A stretch of DNA of 64,000 nt from contig DF970666.1 in NCBI GenBank assembly GCA_001270045.2, positions 259,197-323,196 of the forward strand, in the 5' to 3' direction. Position 1 is the first letter of the stretch. The number at the start of each line of letters is the position of its first letter. The notes beneath the pieces are model-generated. The model ran no database searches and had not been told where the DNA came from. It worked only from the letters and a program-made list of their open reading frames with translations. A program made the position numbers and the translations under genes. Source of the DNA: Bacteroidales bacterium 6E (GTDB taxonomy: Bacteria > Bacteroidota > Bacteroidia > Bacteroidales > Prolixibacteraceae). Shown here piece after piece: positions 43,813-52,886 of the stretch.

Positions 43813-44595
43813 TTATAATTGAGATCCTTCATCGGGCACCAGGAAAACCCGGTGTATGGTGCTTACGGTATTGGCATATTCCGGTTTGTCGCGCATGGCA
43901 ATCCATTCAGGATGAGGGATGAACCGACCCCAGGCTTCATCCCTGTGTTTCATGTCCCTGAACCACAGCATATAAGTCATGGCCGGAAGATGGCTGCCGG
44001 CCAGGTTCTTGCCAAAAAATACGGAATTGAGTTCCACTTTATCGAATAACGGTAACTCCTCCTTGTTAAACATCAGGATCTTTCTGCGGCTTGCATCTTC
44101 ATTGTAACTTTCATAAATGCGAAGTTCAAAGAGCCCGCGACCGGCATCCGGCTGACGAACTTGCGGAATCGCATCGAAAGCCTCGAGCAGAAGAGTTTCA
44201 TACCGGTCAAACAATGGCTTGTCATAGGGAAGTTCATTGTAAGCCTTTGCTTTGGCCTGAAATCCGGGATCAGTGTCCATTTTGTTTTTCATCGTGAAAT
44301 ACTGGTTCATGTCTGGAAAACAAAGCAGCACATATAACATGGGTGGCTCTTCAAGGGAGTATTCCCCGAAAATTCCGACTTTGCCGCCTTGTTCGTTTAG
44401 CATGGGGGCTACCGCTTCCAGTAAATATTTCCTTAATTGCGTTTTGGCACCACCACTTTTCAGTTGGTATTTCCGAAGTTCATAAATCATTTTTGATTTT
44501 TGGTCTGCGGGAGATGAAATCCCTGCGGCAGCAGGAAATGCGGCTGCCATGCCGGCAGTGGCTGCCGTGTTTTGGATAAAGGTTCTTCTTTTCAT
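43813..44595 (-). CDS. exported NIPSNAP-family protein
   Basis: 260 aa. The N-terminus MKRRTFIQNTAATAGMAAAF has the twin-Arg and hydrophobic pattern of a Tat signal. Two NIPSNAP (dimeric alpha/beta-barrel) units follow, at ~38-140 (MIYELRKYQLKSGG...LFDRYETLLL) and ~155-255 (LFELRIYESYNED...). The family is widespread with no agreed function. A Tat signal implies export as a folded, perhaps cofactor-bearing, protein. It converges on the redoxin gene. Confidence 0.88.
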   Translation of the reverse strand: MKRRTFIQNTAATAGMAAAFPAAAGISSPADQKSKMIYELRKYQLKSGGAKTQLRKYLLEAVAPMLNEQGGKVGIFGEYSLEEPPMLYVLLCFPDMNQYFTMKNKMDTDPGFQAKAKAYNELPYDKPLFDRYETLLLEAFDAIPQVRQPDAGRGLFELRIYESYNEDASRRKILMFNKEELPLFDKVELNSVFFGKNLAGSHLPAMTYMLWFRDMKHRDEAWGRFIPHPEWIAMRDKPEYANTVSTIHRVFLVPDEGSQL

Positions 44596-44684
44596 AAGCT
44601 GTTTCAGTTAAGCCATGACATACATTATTGTTAAAGGAGTGTAATTTTAATCAATTCATTTTAATTACATGATATTTTATGGCG

Positions 44685-45236
44685 CTAATTATCCGGATTT
44701 TTCTGCTCTTCAATAAAGGGTATGGTCATCCCCGGGTAAAGGACCTGCTTGCGTTTTCCGCTCGATTGCAGCTCAATCATTTCATCATTGCCTTGTTGCA
44801 TGGCAGTACTGAAATATATAAAGTAGCTTGATGGATGCGGGATCAGCAACCTGCAGGTTTTCTGGGGAGGGATACGGATACCCAAATAATCACAGAAAAT
44901 ACTGTCTGATAATTCATAGTCAGACAACATGTTGACATACAATGTATCCTGACTGGTGTTTTTGAGCTTTACCCTCTTAAACGCTCCACTCCCGATGGTA
45001 GGCTGGAAGACCGGTTCCATTTCCATGATCAGTGAAAGAATTACAGAACCAACCGAAAGGGCAGAGGTGGCCACAATGTTGCCACTGCGCTTCGATTTCA
45101 TCATTTTGTGTATTTCAAGACTCTCCGTGTCGGTTATATATTGTGTTGTTGTACAGGAGTATAGGAGGGAGATTGCAAGTATCGCTTTCGCTACTTGAGC
45201 GTAATGATTTATTCGGTTGGTTGTCTGTTTCTGCAT
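44685..45236 (-). CDS. putative lipoprotein of unknown function
   Basis: 183 aa from ATG 45236; the frame is open to 45281, but a -7 promoter element at 45268-45275 lies within that stretch. The N-terminus carries a lipobox-like AISLLYSC with Cys near residue 28. A short hydrophobic segment (VATSALSVGSVILSLIM, ~57-73) may be a second membrane element. The rest has no recognised domain. It stands alone near the tRNA gene and is transcribed away from it. Confidence 0.65.
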   Translation of the reverse strand: MQKQTTNRINHYAQVAKAILAISLLYSCTTTQYITDTESLEIHKMMKSKRSGNIVATSALSVGSVILSLIMEMEPVFQPTIGSGAFKRVKLKNTSQDTLYVNMLSDYELSDSIFCDYLGIRIPPQKTCRLLIPHPSSYFIYFSTAMQQGNDEMIELQSSGKRKQVLYPGMTIPFIEEQKNPDN

Positions 45237-45267
45237 GACGGTTACAGAAGATGCTCTGTTTTTCTTA

Positions 45268-45275
45268 CAAAGATA
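45268..45275 (-). promoter_or_regulatory. -7 element of the lipoprotein gene
   Basis: TATCTTTG on the minus strand matches TAnnTTTG, with expected transcription start near 45262. Confidence 0.45.
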
Positions 45276-45326
45276 AACCATAGGGTTCTGTAAAAATAAA
45301 AAATCCCTAAATTTGAGGCCTGAATT

Positions 45327-45414
45327 GGAAAGCTGCCGGAGTGGTCGATCGGGGCAGACTCGAAATCTGTTGTACCGCTATGCGGTACCGGGGGTTCGAA
45401 TCCCTCGCTTTCCG
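45327..45414 (+). tRNA. tRNA-Ser (anticodon CGA)
   Basis: 88 nt. The acceptor GGAAAGC (45327-45333) pairs with GCTTTCC (45407-45413), discriminator G; the anticodon arm GCAGA-CTCGAAA-TCTGT gives anticodon CGA, reading UCG serine codons. A long variable arm (TACCGC-TAT-GCGGTA) marks a class II tRNA, and the T loop GGGGGTTCGAATCCCTC is standard. CCA is not encoded. A terminator-like structure follows at 45431. Confidence 0.97.
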
Positions 45415-45430
45415 CCGAAAATACCCTGGG

Positions 45431-45480
45431 GATGACATCTTTTCCTGATCCTGGATCAAGTGGTAAAGATGTCATCTTTT
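45431..45480 (+). terminator. terminator-like hairpin after tRNA-Ser
   Basis: GATGACATCTTT (45431-45442) pairs perfectly with AAAGATGTCATC (45465-45476), followed by TTTTCTT. The loop encloses a smaller palindrome TGATCC-T-GGATCA. It ends 17 bases before the next ATG. Confidence 0.65.
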
Positions 45481-45496
45481 CTTAAAAGAACCCGCT

Positions 45497-46702
45497 ATGT
45501 CTGAATTTCTCAACCACGACCACATACGCACTTCCCGGCTTACTGAATATTGTACAAGACTCATTTCCGGAGAAAACGGCCGCATGCTTTACGATGAGTA
45601 TCTGGCAGAGATTGAAACCGTTTCCCCCGAAAATGCCATGGAGGTGTTTGATAATCTCCTCCAGGGATCGATTCCTTTCGAAATCGTCAAGTCTAACGTC
45701 GGGAAGATCATGAACATCTTCTATAAGTCTCTTGAGTCTTTTCAGCCAATCCAGCCGTCAGAAGATCACTTCCTTTACTTTATGATGCTTGAAAATCGGG
45801 AGATGGAAAAGAGAATGCAGGAGGTGAAGGATGTCGTGAAATCATTCCAGGGTGCCCCTGATGACCAGAAAAAAAGATATTTCAGGCACCTTCGTGACAA
45901 AATCGAAGCGCTTCAACCCTATGAACTTCATTATATCAAAAAGGAGAATATTCTTTTTCCTTTGATAGAAAGCAGGTATCCTTCATACCGGTGCCTGCAG
46001 CTGATGTGGGCATTCCACGACGACTTCAGGGCAAGTCTTAAAGCACTTGACCAAATCCTCGGTGATGATAATCCCAATGAACAAGCCCTGAACAGGGAGT
46101 TGGGCAAATTGTTTTTCGTGGTGCTTCCCATTATTTTCAGGGAAGAAAAGGTGGTTTATCCCATGGCCTTAAGAAAGATCCCTGAAGAGGTCTGGGCCGG
46201 ACTTGCCGAGCAGTCTTACGAAGTGGGCTGGTGCTACATCGGTGAACCTCGGTTGAAAGGGACTGAACATCAAAGGATGTCTGACCTTCCCGACGGACTG
46301 GTTGATCTGGAAACAGGTGCCTTGTCGGCTGCCCAGATCATCATGATGATGGAAAACCTGCCAGTCGACATCACCTATATCGACGAAAACGATGAAGTAC
46401 GTTATTTCTCGGGCATCAAACACCGCATATTTCCCAGGTCAAAAGCCATCATCGGACGAAAGGTGCAAAACTGCCATCCGCCATCCAGTGTCCATATCGT
46501 TAATGAAATCGTGGATGCATTCAGGTCAGGCGAAAGGGATGTGGCTGAGTTCTGGATACAGATGAAAGGAAGGTTTATCCATATCCGTTACTATGCACTC
46601 CGGGATCCTCAACAGAATTACCGGGGCACCATCGAGGTCAGCCAGGATGTGACGGGCATCCGGGGGCTGCAGGGCGAGCAGCGGCTCTTGTCCTGGAAAT
46701 AG
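45497..46702 (+). CDS. DUF438 / hemerythrin-like / PAS domain protein
   Basis: 401 aa. Order: DUF438 (~1-80), a hemerythrin-like cation-binding domain (~85-235) with candidate Fe/O2 ligands in YELHYIKKENILFPLIE, AFHDDFRA and REEKVVYPM, and a PAS-like domain (~285-395) with DITYIDENDEVRYFSG and VHIVNEIVDAFRSGERDVAEFW. Related proteins are thought to sense oxygen, NO or redox state. No output domain is present, so the effect on the cell is unknown. It follows tRNA-Ser and its hairpin. Confidence 0.88.
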   Translation: MSEFLNHDHIRTSRLTEYCTRLISGENGRMLYDEYLAEIETVSPENAMEVFDNLLQGSIPFEIVKSNVGKIMNIFYKSLESFQPIQPSEDHFLYFMMLENREMEKRMQEVKDVVKSFQGAPDDQKKRYFRHLRDKIEALQPYELHYIKKENILFPLIESRYPSYRCLQLMWAFHDDFRASLKALDQILGDDNPNEQALNRELGKLFFVVLPIIFREEKVVYPMALRKIPEEVWAGLAEQSYEVGWCYIGEPRLKGTEHQRMSDLPDGLVDLETGALSAAQIIMMMENLPVDITYIDENDEVRYFSGIKHRIFPRSKAIIGRKVQNCHPPSSVHIVNEIVDAFRSGERDVAEFWIQMKGRFIHIRYYALRDPQQNYRGTIEVSQDVTGIRGLQGEQRLLSWK

Positions 46703-46737
46703 ACAAGCGCATGTCCTTCAATCTGGCGGATCAATCT

Positions 46738-48678
46738 TTATTTTGTCCTGAATGGATCAGCAGGCAATCCTGCCGAATTGTAGAGGTTCACGTCATCTGG
46801 ATTATCTGCCCAGCCATAGCGCAATGCCGAAGGTGATTTCACCTGTTCGGCAGTCACCTCTACCTGGTTCGGGCTGATGATGCGTGCCTGTGCCCAATGA
46901 AATTTCTGGTCGGCACCTGCCAGGGTGAAACCCTTCACATAACCGTACCTGTCACGCGCTACCAAACCGTCGGCTACATGGTCGAAAGTCACGATGGCCT
47001 TGTCCCCTTTCCACTCGACTGATTTGAAAACCGGACCTGAGTAGACAAGATCTTTGTTGTAGGCTACTTTCAGTGCATTGAGTGCCAAGCGGTAACCGAC
47101 ATCCTGCTTGTTTCTTGGGTGGATATCATTGGCTTCACCAATATCAATGGCGAGTGCCATGCCGGTATTCGGTAATGACAAGGTCATGCTCTGGGCTTCC
47201 CTGAGTTCGGCCCAGCCACTTTCACCCGGGATTTCCTTTGGCTGCATATAGTTGGCGAGTGATACCCAAAGGAAAGGAAATTCACCCTGGTTCCAGTGTG
47301 TACGCCAGTCGTTGATCAGGGCGGGGAAGATACGCTGGTATTGTTTGGCCCTTCCGGCATTGGATTCGCCCTGGTACCAGATGACTCCCTGGAACGCGTA
47401 AGGTACCAACGGATTGATCATTGCGTTGTAGAGCAGGGTAGGGTAGCTGTTGGGGCCGATGTTGACCGCGGAAAGCGTGGCTTTTGCAATCCTGAATTTC
47501 CAATCGCCTGAGATATCCACTTTTTCTCCGCCGATGGCCAGAAACTGCTCTTGCGGATCACCCCAGATTCCTCCGTTTCCGCCTGTATCGTTAACTCTTA
47601 CCACAATCATGTTCTTACCGGGCCTGAGTATATCAGCGTCAACTGTATAGATCCTGTCCTTGTCATACAGCCCTTCGGTTTTGCCAACCTCGATGCCGTT
47701 TATCCATGTGATGTCCGAATCATCAACTTTGCCAAGGTGCAGTGTCACGTTGCTTTTGGTCTGTTCTTCCGTCAGCATTACTTCCTTGCGATACCAGCCA
47801 ATCCCATCAATGTTGGCATATCCCTGTTCTTCCCAGTATTTAGGGACGATCAGCGATTTCCAGCTGCCGTCCTGCAGGTCGATGGCACTCCAGACGGGTT
47901 CACCATTCACGATCCCCTGGTCGGTTTCCGGAATTTTTCCTCCAAGCAGTGTCTTTATCTTTTCCATCTGCTCTTTTTCGTATGCGTCAAGGTCCATGGC
48001 CAGAAGATTGTTCATTGGGCCTTTGAAATCGGGATCCTGGCTGATGGTTTCGCCGCTGATCCACGTTTCGGCAACGGTACCACCCCAGGCGCTCTGTATC
48101 AACCCGACAGGGACTTTCAGGTCTTTGTGCAAATGCCTGCCAAAGAAATAGGCTATAGCCGAAAACCCGGGAACGGTTTCAGGTGAACAAGCCACCCATT
48201 CACCTGACGTGATGTCTTCCTGTGGAAGTTGAGCCACCGCACGGGGTACCTGGAACAGCCTGATTTCCGGAAAATCAGCCTCCGCGATCTCTTCTTCGGC
48301 ATTGTTGCTTTGTGCCAGTTGCCACTCCATGTTCGACTGCCCCGAAGCGATCCAGACTTCGCCAATAAGGACGTTCTCAAACGTTATTTTGTTTTTGCCT
48401 GAAACTGTCATCGTATACGGTCCCCCATATTCAAATGCGGGAAGTTTGGCCATCCATTTGCCATCCCTGGCGGTTCTGGTGCTGACACTCTTCTTGTCGA
48501 GGGTCACGGTCACCCGCTCTCCGGGAGTTGCCCAGCCCCATACCGGGATTTCCTTGCCCTGTTGCAGGACCATGTTGGAACTGAATATGCGGGGAAGCCT
48601 GACTTCAGCCCTGATCACACCTGAAATGAGCACTAATAGCGCCAATAGGCAGATATGTTTAATAGTTTGTCTCTTCAT
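46738..48678 (-). CDS. sialate O-acetylesterase (SGNH/GDSL-like) family protein
   Basis: 646 aa, exported by a signal peptide (ICLLALLVLISGVIRA, residues ~9-24). The catalytic Ser is in ASGQSNMEWQL near residue 115, a middle block has VIWYQGESNAGR near 440, and the Asp-His pair is in DIGEANDIHPRNK near 525. A jelly-roll insert (~250-405) resembles a carbohydrate-binding domain. Such enzymes remove O-acetyl groups from sialic acids or xylan. The gene is alone, so the actual substrate is unclear. Confidence 0.93.
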   Translation of the reverse strand: MKRQTIKHICLLALLVLISGVIRAEVRLPRIFSSNMVLQQGKEIPVWGWATPGERVTVTLDKKSVSTRTARDGKWMAKLPAFEYGGPYTMTVSGKNKITFENVLIGEVWIASGQSNMEWQLAQSNNAEEEIAEADFPEIRLFQVPRAVAQLPQEDITSGEWVACSPETVPGFSAIAYFFGRHLHKDLKVPVGLIQSAWGGTVAETWISGETISQDPDFKGPMNNLLAMDLDAYEKEQMEKIKTLLGGKIPETDQGIVNGEPVWSAIDLQDGSWKSLIVPKYWEEQGYANIDGIGWYRKEVMLTEEQTKSNVTLHLGKVDDSDITWINGIEVGKTEGLYDKDRIYTVDADILRPGKNMIVVRVNDTGGNGGIWGDPQEQFLAIGGEKVDISGDWKFRIAKATLSAVNIGPNSYPTLLYNAMINPLVPYAFQGVIWYQGESNAGRAKQYQRIFPALINDWRTHWNQGEFPFLWVSLANYMQPKEIPGESGWAELREAQSMTLSLPNTGMALAIDIGEANDIHPRNKQDVGYRLALNALKVAYNKDLVYSGPVFKSVEWKGDKAIVTFDHVADGLVARDRYGYVKGFTLAGADQKFHWAQARIISPNQVEVTAEQVKSPSALRYGWADNPDDVNLYNSAGLPADPFRTK

Positions 48679-48694
48679 GATAGGTCATTTTCCT

Positions 48695-48702
48695 CAAAAT
48701 TA
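48695..48702 (-). promoter_or_regulatory. -7 element of the acetylesterase gene
   Basis: TAATTTTG on the minus strand matches TAnnTTTG, 16 bases before the ATG. Confidence 0.4.
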
Positions 48703-48794
48703 GAAAAAATGAGTATTCCCATGCTGTCAACCGTGGATTTAATATAAATAACCATGCTGTGGAGTTTTGCATCATGCCTTTCGGTAAAAATGGC

Positions 48795-48802
48795 TATTTT
48801 TG
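48795..48802 (+). promoter_or_regulatory. -7 element of the cotH-like gene
   Basis: TATTTTTG matches TAnnTTTG, 28 bases before the ATG at 48831. Confidence 0.45.
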
Positions 48803-48830
48803 GTCTGTTTGTCATAATCAATCCTAACCG

Positions 48831-51017
48831 ATGCGCCTTAGTTTTCTTGTTCTTCTGATTTTTTTATTTCACGGATCGCACTCCCAAACGGTTAATCATT
48901 GGGAATCACTGGTGAATGCCAATAACATCTGGAAATACATGGTGGGGAATTCAGAGCCTCCTGCGACCTGGATCCAGACTGGTTTTGATGACTCTTCCTG
49001 GTTACAGGGGCCCGGAGGTATCGGTTATGGTGATGGTGACGACGGAACCACCATTTCTTCAGCAAGGGTGGTGTACCTGCGAAAAAACTTTACGGTGGCT
49101 TATCCCGGTGATATCGCTTCACTGATGTTGTTTGTCGATTATGATGATGGCTTTGTCGCTTATCTGAACGGACAGGAGATTGCCCGTGCCAATGTGGGTA
49201 CCCCGGGTGTAAGGCCTCCCTATACGGCGTATGCCATCAACTGCGACCGCGAACCCAGTTTGCCCAATGGAGGCGTTCCTCCCAGATTCATCCTGACTGC
49301 CGCCCAGAAAGGTTACCTAAAGCAGGGTGACAATGTACTGGCCATCCAGGTGCATAATTGCAATGCCACTTCCAGTGATTTATCGTCGTCGGCCTTCCTG
49401 GTTGCTGGTATGGTCACTATGGCGACGCAGTACCAATCAACCCCTGCCTGGTTCAAGGATCCTGAAGACGAGAAGAGCCATCTTCCGCTGGTAATCATCG
49501 AAACCGGAGGCAAGGTCATCGGAAACAGCGAAAAGGTGGATGTGCATATGAAAATTGTGGACAACGGTCCGGGAAAGAACAATGGCTTTTTCGATCCGGG
49601 GAATGTTTATGACGGCCATGTGGGCATTGAAATCAGGGGACAATCTTCACAGTCATTTCCCAAGAAAAGCTATGGTTTCGAAACACGCGATGCACAGGGA
49701 GGCGAAAATAAGGTTAGCCTGCTCGGGATGCCCGAACATGACGACTGGGTCTTGTATGCTCCCTACTCCGACAAAACGATGCTGAGGAATGACCTTTCCT
49801 ATTACCTGGGTCGGAGAATGCTCAGGTGGCAGCCCGACGCCAGGTTTGTCGAAGCCTACCTCAATGGTGAGTATATCGGCGTATATCAGCTGGTCGAGAG
49901 AATCAAGAGGGGCAAGGACAGGGTCGATATCAATAAACTGGAAAAGGATGACACGTCGGGTGATGCCCTTACGGGAGGGTACATCTTTAAGGTCGACAAG
50001 GTTCACGACCTGAGTCCTTATGAATACTTCACCAGCGTGCCTTCCTACGGATACAGGAATGCACGGAACTACCAGTTCTCATGGTATTATCCCAAGAGCG
50101 AAGATATCGTGAATGCACAGAAAAGCTATTTGAGCAACTTTATCATGAGTTTCCAGAACACCCTTAACGGCACTGGATTCAAGAATCCAACCAGTGGTTA
50201 TGCTAAAATGATCGACATCCAGTCTTTCATCGATTTCCAGATTGTGAACGAATTGTCCAACAATATAGACGGTTACCGGTATAGCACCTATTTCTACAAG
50301 GAACGCGATTCGAAAGGGGGCAAAATGGTGGCTGGTCCTTTGTGGGATTTTGACCTGGGCTACGGAAACCTCGATTACAGTTACCGCCATGAGGTGACCA
50401 GTTTCTGGTGTTACGAGAACTACGGTCCGGGTGAGCCCAATTGCATGCACTGGTGGGCCCGGCTCATGGAAGACCCTGATTATGCCACAAAGGTGAAAAC
50501 ACGATACAGCCAGTTGCGTCAGGGAGTTCTCCATACCGATTCTGTGTTCAGTTATATCGAGCGTCAGGTTGCTCATTTAGGACCTGCAGTTGACCGGAAT
50601 TTTGACCGCTGGAAGATCATGGGAACCTATGTATGGCCAAACCGGTTCGTCGGCCAGAGTCATGGGGCCGAAGTCAGTGAGCTGAAGAACTGGATTTCAC
50701 GGCGCCTGGCATGGATGGATACCCAGTGGCTGATTGACCTGACGGGCATTGATCAGGATGAAAAAGGTGACCAGGTATTGGTTTATCCAAATCCGGTGGC
50801 CGATAAGTTGATATACACGCTGCCCGATTCGGGTCTCAGTGATTGTGTTATCGAGGTATTTACACTGCAGGGGACGAAAATCTGGTCAGAACAGCGAATG
50901 GTCCAGGGAGGCGACGAGAACCAGATCCAGGTCTCGCATCTTCCGGCTGGAATTTATATGCTCAGAATCAGTGGTCCTGACATGAAACCAGTCAGCCGAA
51001 AATGGGTCAAACGTTAA
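48831..51017 (+). CDS. secreted CotH-kinase family protein with type IX sorting tail
   Basis: 728 aa. A signal peptide (LSFLVLLIFLFHGSHSQ, ~3-19), then a beta-sandwich of the kind found in carbohydrate-binding proteins (~22-200, YLNGQEIARANVG), the CotH kinase-like domain (~220-600: VGIEIRGQSSQSFPKKSYGFE, LYAPYSDKTMLRNDLSYYLG, GPLWDFDLGYGN), and a C-terminal T9SS type A sorting domain (~650-728: VYPNPVADKL, LPAGIYMLRI, ending KWVKR). CotH proteins phosphorylate spore-coat protein in Bacillus; here it should be exported to the surface or medium by the type IX system. Target unknown. Confidence 0.92.
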   Translation: MRLSFLVLLIFLFHGSHSQTVNHWESLVNANNIWKYMVGNSEPPATWIQTGFDDSSWLQGPGGIGYGDGDDGTTISSARVVYLRKNFTVAYPGDIASLMLFVDYDDGFVAYLNGQEIARANVGTPGVRPPYTAYAINCDREPSLPNGGVPPRFILTAAQKGYLKQGDNVLAIQVHNCNATSSDLSSSAFLVAGMVTMATQYQSTPAWFKDPEDEKSHLPLVIIETGGKVIGNSEKVDVHMKIVDNGPGKNNGFFDPGNVYDGHVGIEIRGQSSQSFPKKSYGFETRDAQGGENKVSLLGMPEHDDWVLYAPYSDKTMLRNDLSYYLGRRMLRWQPDARFVEAYLNGEYIGVYQLVERIKRGKDRVDINKLEKDDTSGDALTGGYIFKVDKVHDLSPYEYFTSVPSYGYRNARNYQFSWYYPKSEDIVNAQKSYLSNFIMSFQNTLNGTGFKNPTSGYAKMIDIQSFIDFQIVNELSNNIDGYRYSTYFYKERDSKGGKMVAGPLWDFDLGYGNLDYSYRHEVTSFWCYENYGPGEPNCMHWWARLMEDPDYATKVKTRYSQLRQGVLHTDSVFSYIERQVAHLGPAVDRNFDRWKIMGTYVWPNRFVGQSHGAEVSELKNWISRRLAWMDTQWLIDLTGIDQDEKGDQVLVYPNPVADKLIYTLPDSGLSDCVIEVFTLQGTKIWSEQRMVQGGDENQIQVSHLPAGIYMLRISGPDMKPVSRKWVKR

Positions 51018-51033
51018 GGAATGCCCATAAAAA

Positions 51034-51067
51034 AGAAAAGCACGGAGCATGATCATCATGTCCGTGC
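51034..51067 (-). terminator. terminator of the phenol-lyase-family gene
   Basis: GCACGGA (51040-51046) pairs with TCCGTGC (51061-51067) with an ATGATCAT-type inner palindrome; read on the minus strand it is followed by TTTTCTTTTTTATG. Confidence 0.7.
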
Positions 51068-51091
51068 CGTTCATTGTATGAATAATTCCAG

Positions 51092-52555
51092 TTAAAGGCT
51101 GTTCCCAAAGTCTTCCTTGAATTTTGCAACCAGTTTTTGTGGCCAGTCGGAGGTTGGTTCCAGCTTCCCGTTAAAGAAGCGGAGCACTTTCGGTTCATCC
51201 ACGAAACGAAGGCCTCCGATCAGTTCCCGGTTTTTGTAAAGCCAATGCACCCTGTCAATCACGAACATGGTTTGCGAGAGGGTAAAAACCCTTCTGGGGA
51301 AGGCCAGGCGAAGCAGTTCCACATCGGCCAGGATGTCGTTGCCGTTTTCATCCCTTACGCTTGATATGGTCCCCCTTTCCATACCCCTGATTCCGGATAC
51401 GATAAACAGGGCAGCCGCGAGCGCTCCCGCAGGATATTCACTCTGTGGCAGATGGGGCAGGAATCCCCTTGCATCGATATGGCATCCCAGCGCCCCGGCA
51501 GGCATGATCACCGGTACCCCCAAACTGTCAAGTTCGTTGACGGTGTATTCGATAAAGGAAGGCGACTGTGAAATCACGGTCTCATCCATGGTCTCATATA
51601 ATCCTACAGCCATGGCTTCAATCTCGCGGACCGATATCCCGCCGTAAGTGGTGAATCCTTCGTAAAGAACCACCAAATCGCGCATTTTCAGGAAAATCGA
51701 TTCGTCGTTGGTGGCAATACCTCCGCCACGGGTCGAGCTGACCTTGCGGCTTGAGAAATATACCAGCTGGGCTAAATCGCACATGGTGAGAAGGATGTCG
51801 TGGATCGACTGGTTTTTGAATTCCTCTTCGCGCTTTTTGATGAACCAGGCGTTTTCGCCGATCAAACTGGCATCGAGCACTACCATAATTCCGTATTTGT
51901 CGGCAATGGCTCGCACCTCACGCATGTTCTGGATACTGAAGGGCTGTCCCCCAATTAAATTCGTTGAGGCCTCCATCCGGATAAAAGGAATCCTTTCCGG
52001 ACCGTATTGGTCGATCAGGGCTTGCAGTTTGTTGATGTCGATGTTGCCCTTGAATTGGTTATCGCTCTTGATCTTCAGGGCTTCATCGGTATAGATTTCA
52101 AAAACTTTTCCACCGTTCAGCTCCATGTGTGCCATGGTGGTGGTGAAATGGTAATTCATGGGTATGACATGTCCCTTGCTGATGAATGCCTGGGAAATGA
52201 TATTCTCGGCAGCCCTGCCCTGGTGCACAGGCAGTACCCATTTTTTTCCGAATACGTGCTGAACGGCCTTTTCCATCCGGTAAAAGCTTTGCGATCCGGC
52301 ATAGGCATCGTCGGCATGTAACATTGAGGATACCTGGTTGTCACTCATGGCATTCGTGCCACTGTCGGTAAGCATGTCCAGGAAAATGTCCCTGGTATTC
52401 AGCTGGAAAGTATTGTACCCTCCTGCTGCCATGGCCGCAAGGCGTTCATCGACAGGCTTGAGATGGAGTTTTTGGACTACCCTGACTTTATGGAGTTCAA
52501 CAGGGATTTTGGCACCGTTCGAGAATTTGACTTCGGTAAGCGTTGGTTGTACCAT
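51092..52555 (-). CDS. beta-eliminating lyase of the tyrosine phenol-lyase/tryptophanase family, divergent
   Basis: 487 aa from ATG 52555 (open to 52612, but the promoter at 52597-52627 lies there). A fold type I PLP enzyme. Present: Tyr in DDAYAGSQSFY (TPL Tyr71), HQGRAAENI, NLIGGQP (TPL Asn185), Asp228 for the PLP ring N, Lys271 in SSRKVSS (TPL Lys257), and R in RLAFPRRVFT (TPL Arg404). FTTT and MERG match TPL positions Thr124 and Arg381, which differ in tryptophanase (Asp, Ile). However, residue 231 is Leu where TPL has Arg217. So it looks nearer to TPL than to TnaA but may act on another substrate. It is commonly annotated tryptophanase. No TnaC-like leader peptide was found. Confidence 0.88.
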   Translation of the reverse strand: MVQPTLTEVKFSNGAKIPVELHKVRVVQKLHLKPVDERLAAMAAGGYNTFQLNTRDIFLDMLTDSGTNAMSDNQVSSMLHADDAYAGSQSFYRMEKAVQHVFGKKWVLPVHQGRAAENIISQAFISKGHVIPMNYHFTTTMAHMELNGGKVFEIYTDEALKIKSDNQFKGNIDINKLQALIDQYGPERIPFIRMEASTNLIGGQPFSIQNMREVRAIADKYGIMVVLDASLIGENAWFIKKREEEFKNQSIHDILLTMCDLAQLVYFSSRKVSSTRGGGIATNDESIFLKMRDLVVLYEGFTTYGGISVREIEAMAVGLYETMDETVISQSPSFIEYTVNELDSLGVPVIMPAGALGCHIDARGFLPHLPQSEYPAGALAAALFIVSGIRGMERGTISSVRDENGNDILADVELLRLAFPRRVFTLSQTMFVIDRVHWLYKNRELIGGLRFVDEPKVLRFFNGKLEPTSDWPQKLVAKFKEDFGNSL

Positions 52556-52596
52556 ATTTAAAACTTGATTTTTGATTTTGGTTGATAATAAAGTCC

Positions 52597-52627
52597 CAAA
52601 AATAGTGTTCAAATTCTAAAATGCAAT
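52597..52627 (-). promoter_or_regulatory. promoter of the phenol-lyase-family gene
   Basis: On the minus strand TATTTTTG (52604-52597) is an exact -7 match, with ATTG (52627-52624) at 19-base spacing as -33. Transcription starts near 52590, fixing the start codon at 52555. Confidence 0.55.
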
Positions 52628-52886
52628 ATGTAAGAACGTTTTGGTGATAAATTGTCAGTAAAAAACAAGTTTTATTAATGTTTTGCTATGAGAACATACT
52701 TTCCCAAAAATGAGCATCTTAAATCTGTCAATGCCCTTCGATGGAAGCAATTGACTGGCAAAAGTACCAGGTCTTATTCTAAGAAAGATTGTGAAATTTA
52801 CTTAAGGATATACTGAAAACTCTTTGTCCCGCTTTTGCCGGTACCAGACAACTTATTGGTATTTGGATAGAATTACCAATCCATTA

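Noticed and set aside
45242-45475. 77-codon minus-strand frame over tRNA-Ser
   Set aside because: Antisense to a well-formed tRNA.
52556-52640. TnaC-like leader peptide upstream of the phenol-lyase-family gene
   Set aside because: No short ORF with a Trp codon and stalling Pro was seen between the predicted transcription start and the ATG.
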